A DNA stretch of 64,000 nt from Linum tenue (taxonomy: Eukaryota; Streptophyta; Magnoliopsida; Malpighiales; Linaceae): positions 60,710,200 through 60,774,199 of the forward strand of contig CAMGYJ010000005.1 in the NCBI GenBank assembly GCA_946122785.1. The letters run 5' to 3'. Positions 56,190 through 64,000 of this stretch are shown here, one piece after another. Both the position numbers and the translations under genes were made by a program. Position 1 is the first letter of the stretch; each line of letters begins with the position of its first letter. The notes below the pieces were generated by a model. That model was given only the letters and a program-made list of their open reading frames with translations. It ran no database searches and was not told the DNA's origin.

Positions 56190-56625
56190 GAGATTACTCA
56201 GAGTATGCTGGATTTCAGGGGTTGGATCAAGGATATGGAACTGGTTGATCACAAGGTATCAGGGAACTGGTTTACCTTGGTGGAATAAGCAGCAGGCTAT
56301 CCTATAGCCCGCAGGATTGAGTAGAGTTTTGGTTACGAGGCATGGTTGGAGAAGATTAAGGACAGCTCATCTTACACAAAATCCTCCTGGTATATCAGAT
56401 CATTGTGGGTTGATAGTGGACACTGCACCTGGTTTGAAAACACTTCCTAAACCGTCAAATACTTCACCTTCTGGCAGGCTCACCCTAACTATGTGAATCT
56501 AGTAGAGCAAGCTTGGAAAAAGAGGGTGGAGGGGTACCCTTCGTATTTTTCTATGGTAAGCTCCATAGTGTTAGCAGGCTCTGAAGCAATTAAACAGAAC
56601 TGTTTAGTCAGACATTTCCAGCAGA

Positions 56626-59072
56626 GTGAAGGCTGCAACAGAGGTTCTGGAGACTGCTCAGAATGAAGTTCTTCTTAATCCCAATGCAGAATCAGTGGCA
56701 AAGGAAAAACAGGTGTGTATGGAGTACCTTGAGCTAAGAAAGGTAGAAGAGCAATTCTATAGGCAGAAGGCTAGAACTCAAGCTATACAGGAGAGTGACT
56801 CGATACTGCTTACTTTCATAAAACTGTAAAAATTAAAACTCAAAAGGCAGCAGATTACTCGAATGCTGAATGACAGGGGTGAGATTAAAACTGATGTGCA
56901 GAGTATTGGTAAGATTGCTGTGGAGTTTTATGAACAGCTGATTGGAGTTGAGGATTCTAATGTGGAGGTAAAGGAAGGAGTCTTACTATCACGATTTAAT
57001 CCAGCACAGGCTTGTCTGAGGATGGAAAGAATGAGTTGATGAAGGGTATTACAAGAGCAGAGATCAAGCAGACCTTTCATTCCCTTGGCAAGGATAAGGC
57101 CCCAGGGCCAGATGGATTCCCAACTGAATTTTACAAAGCACACTGGTCTCTTATAGGCACGGAAGTTGAAGAGGTAGTCCTTTCTTTCTTTTCTACTGGA
57201 TTTATGCCCTCTTCTGTGAATAGTACCATTTTTACACTGGTAGCAAAAATTCCTAGTTCTGAAAAGATGAGGATTATAGACCCATAGCTTGCTGTAATAC
57301 ATTGTATAAGGGTATTTCCAAACTGTTAGCTAATAGACTTGCCCTGGTTCTTCCCAGTGTGATAAGTAGATCTCAATCTGCTTTATTAAGGGGAGGTCTA
57401 TAAGTGACAATATTCTACTGGTGTCAGAATTGGTTAGAGACTACCATAGGAAGAATATTACTCCTAGATGTGTGGTGAAGATTGATATAATGAAGGCGTT
57501 TGACTCAGTAAACTGAAAGTTTCTGTTCAGTATTATGAAGGCAATGGGGTTCCCAGAGGGTTTCTTAATTGATTTTTGCTTGTGTTCACCACACCTACTA
57601 TTAGAGTTGCAGTCAATGGAGGGTTGTGTGGAAATATAAGGGGCTGGTAAAGGATTAAGGCAGGGGGATCCATTATCCCCCTGCCTGTTTACAATAGCAA
57701 TGGAAGCTTTGGATTGTTTGACTAAGAAAGCTATGGTGGATAATCAGATCCCTTACCATCCTCGTTGTAAACCTCTTATGATTTCCCATTTATGTTTTGC
57801 GGATGATTTGATGATGTTTACCAATGGGTCAATAAGAGGGGTTTGCTGGCATTAGAAGATTAAATGGATAGTTTTTATAAGCTGTCTGGCTTAAGATGCA
57901 ACCCAGCAAAGTGTCATCTTTTTTGTGCTGGTATTCCTAAGGAAGAAATGCTTGCTAGTTCTGGATTTACTGAATTCCCTCTGGGAACACTTCCTGTGAG
58001 GTACTTAGGAGTCCCACTTATTCAGGGAAACTCACTAGGCAAGATTGTAAAGTGCTGGTGGATAAGATAACACAAAAGCTGAGAAGCTGGAGGTCAAAGC
58101 TGCTAAGCTATGTTGGGAAAATACAACTTATAACAACTGTCATCTCTAGTACTCTTCATATACTGGCTCAATATATTCTTATTACCTAAATTTGTTATCA
58201 AGGAGGTGGGAAGATTGTGTAATGAGTTCTTGTGGGACTCTGCTGAGGATGGTAGTAGAAAAGAAAGCAGTCATGGCTTGGGACAAGTTGGCTACTCCTA
58301 AAAAGGAGGGTGGACTTGGAATTAGAAACTTTGGAGTATGGAATAAGGCGTGTGTATTGAGGCATTTATGGAGATCCTTACTCTAGGGGGGTCTATTTGG
58401 GTTGCATGGATTTCAAGGTACAGGCTGAAAGGTAGAAGCATCTGGGATATCTCAATTGTTTCTGCTGGGACATGGATTTGGAACGGGTGTTGAAATGCCA
58501 GGGAGATAGCTTATCCTTTTGTTTCTGGGATTGGGAGCAGTACTCTGTGGGCAGGTGGAGCAAATGAAAAGGTTATCGGTGTCCAGGGGTGGAATGATAT
58601 CAGGGAGAAAAAACCAGAAGTGAAGTGGTGGAGATTAGTCTGGGCAAAGGAAGTCATTCCTAAGCATGGATTGATTCTGGGAGATTGGTAACTCAGGATA
58701 AACTCTTGGCCTGGGGAAAAAAATGTATCTGGCTGTTGTCTCTTGTGTCCAGGAGGTGTCGATAACAGGGATCATTTACTGATTTATTGTTCTTACTCAT
58801 GTTCTGTTTTGAAACTCTGTTTGAAAAGTCGGTCTCCACCAGAAGTAGGAGGCTGGGAAGCAACAGTTGCTTGGTGTGCAAGGGAATGGAAGAAGAAGAC
58901 TATTAGGGCGAGAATCTGCAGAGTGTTGTGGAGTGCTGCTGTAAGCCACATATGGCGTGAAAGGTGTTCCCGAATGTATGGGACTAAGGGGATCAAAGAT
59001 CCTGCTACGTTGGTGAAGTTGATACATGAGGAAGTTGCCTACCGAGTATGTGAAGATCCTGCCCTTCAGTAA
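56626..59072 (+). pseudogene. LINE ORF2 reverse transcriptase and zf-RVT, copy C
   Basis: Shares all the frameshifts seen in 35524-37969, plus one more A in the run near 58722. The domains are recognisable but not in one frame. Confidence 0.88.
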
Positions 59073-59222
59073 GAATTAGATAGTATTGAGTAAATATATA
59101 GATAGGAGAGGATTGTAAGTTTTGTTTTTTCCTGCGTTGTAAACGTTTGAGAGGCGTTTGCAGGGTTCCCTCTGCAAGTGGCCTGGCCTTAATGCAATTT
59201 TTGATTTCAAATAAAAAAAAAT

Positions 59223-62200
59223 TAAAAATTTGATAAATAACTCATTCCCAAATTTCATTTCAATCCCCCCGTCCTTGCGTTGCCGCCGTCCCCTCTTTCT
59301 GTTCCAAATTTGTCGAGAAGGCTCTAAAAGATCGAGTAAGGTTAGATCTAGCCACCATAACCTTTATTCGTTGTCGGAGCTCCCTCGCATCAATCTCACG
59401 CATGCCAAGTCTAGCTCCTCGGTGTTAGGGTTGACGTCGTCATGCGAGGTTGCTCAAATCTGAGCTTGCAATGTTTCCGCCATCCTCGTTGTTGTTGTCA
59501 CTGGCATCGGTGGCCAGCTGTGATGAAGCTTCTTCTCGTTTCGACATAGTTTCAAGATTAGAGATCTAGATATGAATTTGTCACGAAGAAGGCCGACAGA
59601 AAGTGACATGCTTTGCTGGATTTGAACAATGTCGTCCCCGCTTCCTCGTCGCGGTTAGCTGCAGCCGTAAAATTACCTCGCTTTTGTCGTTGCTTAATTC
59701 TGGGTCAGGGATAGGAGTCACATATTAGGGATAAGAGACCTCTCCCCGCCTCAATAGTCAACCACTAGGTTGGATTGGGGATAGGAGACGGATTGGGGAC
59801 ATAGACCTCTCCCCGCCTCCGTCGTCGACCACTGGATAGGATTGGGAAGAGAACAAGCTCCATTGCAGAACCGGAAGGAAGGAGATTTATTAGGGGAGGC
59901 ATCTTTTTTCTTCTTCTTTTCTTCAGCAGCTGCTGCAATGATAGAGATTTGAGTCTTGTGCAGCCTCTCGGACAAGTTGATTTGGGGATTTGGGGATGTT
60001 TAGCGATTCTTCTTACAAGCAATAGAAGCTTTTAGCAATTCTTGATGTCATTCCCCGCTGGGTTTAATTTGGGACCGTGGATACCAGAGGATTTTGTGAA
60101 GAAACAGCGGAGGAGAGGAGAGATGTCGCGACGACCATGTTGTCGGAAGCCATCCAGCCGGTGAATGCGCAGGGGAAAGGACTCATCGGGTAGTTTGTGT
60201 TACTTTTCTGAACTTTTAATTATTTTATATTTTGTTTTAAACTTGATTGTAATAATTAAAAATTGGAAATTATGTGGTTTTTTTGAATTTTTAAGTTTTG
60301 TATGCTGATGTTTGATGGGGCAGTGACATGGCGCGTTGACCGTTAGTCAACGTGTTTGACCGTCCAAGATAACAGTCAATTTTCGGGTTTGGCCAATTTT
60401 GTTACTTTGGTGTGTAGTTCAGGACATGATATAGATCGAAAAAATTGACCAGGATGTTGAATATGTGCAAAGTTCGGGGCATACAAATATATTAACCCAA
60501 ACAATAAATAATAAGAGAAAAGCAAAGAGAAAACATAGATAAAAATATATTGTTTAGGTAGTTTCATTGAGATGATAATGCATTCTATCTCATTAGTATG
60601 ATGCATCTATGCATCCTCTATTATGATACGCTATTCCTTTTAGTAAAGTATTCCTAACCGTGTTTTCAGCCACATGTGAGGGGAACTACAACTAGCTAAT
60701 GTGTGATTTCGCTTCATGCCATTAACTAATCAATAAAATAAGGAAGTAAGGATAACACATTGACTACTTAGTTCCTCTATGAACCATATCAATGGTTTAT
60801 AACATTGATGATCTAAGTATCAAGACATACACAAGACAATAACACTTCCCATAAGAGTAGTTTCCTAACGCTTAACATGGCCTTATAAACAATACCATAG
60901 TAGCACATAATAGATGATACAAACATAAAAGGATTAAGGCATAAAAACCTAAAGCATTCAAATGGTGTAAGTCTCACACGACTAAAGCATCTAATGATAT
61001 AGACATCGAATAATATAGGTATATATAGAAGGACCAAAGCATCCCATTAAATCATAAAAAGTAGACGTTTCACATTCCTAAACAATACAAACTTAGTTAG
61101 CCATAAGCGATAAAGAATACATCACCATAGATGATGAAACCATCGATTGTGAAGGCATCATCGTCGAGCTCTAACAGAATTTTGTTTGTTTAGTGTGTAT
61201 ATATATTCTCAAAAGCTAAAATTTTGAAAACCCAAAAAGTTGAAAACACCAAATTTGTTTCTTTCTTTCTTTTTAAAAAAATAAATTAAAATACTAAAAT
61301 TTTCCTCCTTCTTTCTCTTCCCATAAATTAGAAATACTCAAATTTCCCTCCTCTTTCTCTTCCATAAAATTGAAGAACCAAATTTCTCTTTTCCTTCTTT
61401 CCACAAAATTTTGAAAACTCCAAAAGTTCCTCTTTATTTCTCTTTCATAATAAAAAAAAACCAAACTTTCTCACTTCTTTATCTTCTCACAAATCAAAAC
61501 CACCAAAATTTCCCCTTACTTCTTTTCTAAATTTTTCAAAGAACCAAATTTCACTTTTCTTCTTAGAAGCATAAAATTACCAAATACATTACTTTATTTT
61601 ATTTATATTTAATTGATAATTTTATTGAATAGTTAAATTAACCAAAATTTTGATTTACATATTATATTAATATTATCCATGACATTGTGTTGATTTTATA
61701 TTTACTTTTTTAATTTTGTTAAACAACTTAGTGTTCAAGTGACCTTCATGTTTCAATTGCTCTAATTTTCTTAAAATACATAATATCAAGTGAGTATCAT
61801 ATTTTTTAAATCCCCTATACGAAATGAAAAAAATTAAATTTACCTAATTTTTTTAATGAAAAACTTTACTTTGAAAAACCATATATTGTATAATATAATA
61901 ATTATTCAAGTGGAATAGGTGAAGTTCGGGTTGAGTCGGTCGGGTTATGGGCAGGTTCGGGTTAATTTGGTTTGGGTTTAATCAGGTTGTGGGTCAATCG
62001 GGTTCGGGTTAACGGGTTGCGGGTCATTCAGGTTGCAGGTTAGTTTGGTTGCGGCTTAATCAGGTTATGGGTCGGGCGGATTACGGGTTGTTGACTTTTA
62101 GTCAATTCAAATTGCGGTCGGATTATAGATCGAATTGATCGGACAGGTTAATCAGGTCGGGTTCTGCTTTGACACCTATACCATACTTGCCAAATTGCCG

Positions 62201-63917
62201 AACATTGTGTTAATATACAAACTCACAATTAACATAAATAAACATGGAGTGGAGCCTATCTTAAAGACATGAAGTGGAGCCGTGGAGGTGGAGGTGGTGG
62301 TGGTAATAATTGAGTTGGCGGGCTGGCTGTGCTGGAGAGAGCGACGAGTTTGTATAAAAAATAATATAGACTACTACTAAGGGTGGAGTGGGGGCACGAG
62401 TTTTCGTAGCTTTTGCAGCGTCTAGGGGCCTAGGAGCCGGCTTTGCCTTTGCGCCTTATCACACGCCTTCCAACTTCCAAGCTCCATTTCCAGGAGCGCT
62501 AAAAGTGTTGTGGTTTGGAACTATAGTTAAATTATGGTTTTATTATAAAATATTTTATTTTTTGGTATAGTTTTTTATACGATTTTAGAAATTTTAGTAT
62601 TAATACACTAATACTGCATTCTACTATTTTTTTTAAGTTTTCTTTATTAATTTAGTGTTTTTCTTAAAGATTGTAAAATTGTACAAAGTTATAGCAGAAA
62701 ATTGAACTGTGATTTATTTTGGACTGAAATTGTGATTTAATTGTAGTTTAGTTTCGCACGGCTAGAAACAGCCTATTGATTAAGTCCTCAATAGAAAAAA
62801 TTTCTAGTAAAACCACCTTCCACAAATTTAAATACTGCCTTTTCTTCCTCTTCCTATTTCTGTGCTTTTCCACTCAACAAATCATAAAAACAAAACGCGC
62901 AGATACAGTGGCGAATTGTTGTTGATGACAGGAGAGGTTAGGCCTCTATGCTCAAAATCATATAAAATTAATAAATTATATAATAAATTTTAAATTATAA
63001 CAATTAGTAAGACTTTAACATCTGGTTAATTCATTTTGTTTTATAACTTTGATGTTTACCGTCTTAAATATTTGTCTCCTCTACTACTACTAGGCAGACT
63101 GAGTACAAATGTACAATAGGTTAGGATTGGGAGAGAGAGCACACATTGTGCTGCACTGCACAATGAATGAATGAAAGGGCCGGGTGGTCGTGAAAGTCGT
63201 CGTAGGGGTACTGTCATTTCTCAGAATGATCATTGTTCGGTCGTGTAATTAAGAGATAGGATCAACCACGTCGGTACCGAGTTATTATATTAATCACAAT
63301 TAAGGGAGGAATGGTGTATTGTTTAATTGTGTACTGTTAATGAGTGCAAATGTGGAATTAGTGAATGTTTAGTAAGCAGTGCTAAATAAGGTTTACACAT
63401 GTGTCCCAGTGTCTGGTCAGGTGGTCCTCCTCTGTATAGTTTCCTTCTCACGCAGCTTTTTGACCTGCTAGGTGATGAATAAATATATGTAGAGTTTGGA
63501 TGGAACAATTATAAAACGATAAAACGAGACAATTTGACCAATTGTTTTATTTTATAAAATGAGTCAATTCAGATTAATTCTCTCACTGCAGACAATTGTA
63601 ATTGGCTCAAAATGATAGAACATCACGAACCAGGTTCTATCTAGGGATTAGAAGTAGTGGGGATCAACGAGAGATTGATCCTTTAGGAAGTGGAAATGGA
63701 AGGAGTTATCAACAGTATAATTTATAGCTGAAAAGTAAAACTGCCACCCCATTCAAATTTTCCTGTCCATAGAGTGATTTTAGGAAGCTGATGTGGCAGG
63801 GTGTTAAGCGGGGAAAAAATAGAACTCCCCGCCAGATTGCAGAACTAAGAATCGTCCACTACCCACCTTTTTCTCCTGGTTTCCCACGTTATCATTTAGT
63901 TATCATTTATTTTTCGT
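59223..63917. other. Third copy of the non-coding segment downstream of the LINE
   Basis: Collinear with 2628-7339 and 38118-42812. It includes the two-copy tandem repeat (59709-59848), the Mutator-like end (60315-60500), the AT-rich array (61204-61590) and the GGGTT array (61921-62166). No gene seen. Confidence 0.85.
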
Positions 63918-64000
63918 TTGGCTGAAATACCACCTATTCTACTGGGTTATCCTTTCGCCTACCCGCAGGACAGGAGGAGAATCAGTTTCCATCGGAAAAT
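63918..64000 (+). other. GC-rich gene-like segment, copy C, cut by the window end
   Basis: Start of the segment described at 7340-8202. Only 83 bases are visible. Confidence 0.35.

Larger units (their letters stand above)
54680..59222 (+). mobile_element. LINE retrotransposon, copy C
   Basis: Third copy of the LINE. It is nearly identical to copy B, including its one-base indels in ORF2, but with an uninterrupted ORF1. Confidence 0.88.
50368..64000 (+). repeat. Tandem duplication unit 2 (copy C), cut by the window end
   Basis: Repeats 29271-42895 almost exactly. The differences I could see are mostly 1-2-base indels, for example near 53301, 54260, 54398, 54742 and 54843, plus rare substitutions such as one near 52909. 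Confidence 0.95.

Noticed and set aside
1..64000. tRNA, rRNA or other structured RNA genes
   Set aside because: No cloverleaf or rRNA-like sequence was recognised; the tRNA-Asp match at 18719-18736 is only the 18-base primer site.

Overview
The window is repeat-rich nuclear DNA from a flowering plant, probably a eudicot. The evidence is an Athila-type Ty3/gypsy element primed by tRNA-Asp, a Ty1/copia relic, plant LINEs with DUF4283, APE, RT and zf-RVT domains, a CACTA transposon with DUF4216/DUF4218 remnants, Mutator-like elements with long inverted ends, and a Helitron 3' end. I found no intact host protein gene, tRNA, rRNA or CRISPR array. The species cannot be named from this sequence.

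Layout. Bases 1-14218 are copy A of a segment: the 3' half of a LINE, about 8 kb of AT-rich non-coding DNA, a Helitron terminus, and the left end of a CACTA element. In copy A the CACTA element is complete (11062-22045) and carries a nested Athila-type element (13135-20083) with two LTRs, a GTATT target duplication, PBS and PPT. Its reverse transcriptase and integrase core have been deleted. Next come a degenerate gypsy gag relic (22150-24240, minus), a copia relic (24236-26828, minus) and a 100-N scaffold gap (26910-27009).

After the gap there is a Mutator-like element with about 95-bp inverted ends (27488-28800) and an old LINE relic split by a second inverted-repeat element (29526-31017). 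An LTR-like region follows (about 31990-33575), then a second copy of the first LINE (33575-38117) now with its 5' part. Copy B of the A segment continues to 49697, where it breaks inside the Athila LTR. A truncated inverted-repeat element and what may be the first exon of a host gene follow (49698-50367). At 50368 the sequence restarts at the equivalent of 29271 and repeats nearly base for base to the window end (copy C). B and C are therefore a tandem duplication of 21,097 bp, and A is a third, more diverged copy.

The genes do not form a pathway. They are transposon genes at different stages of decay: the LINE RT core is open in A but broken in B and C, and ORF1 is open in C but broken in B. 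The main points of interest are the tandem duplication and its breakpoints, two gypsy elements reduced to gag plus a pol tail, and transposons carrying copied flanking or host-like DNA. Many open frames listed for such DNA begin with GTG or TTG and should not be read as genes.
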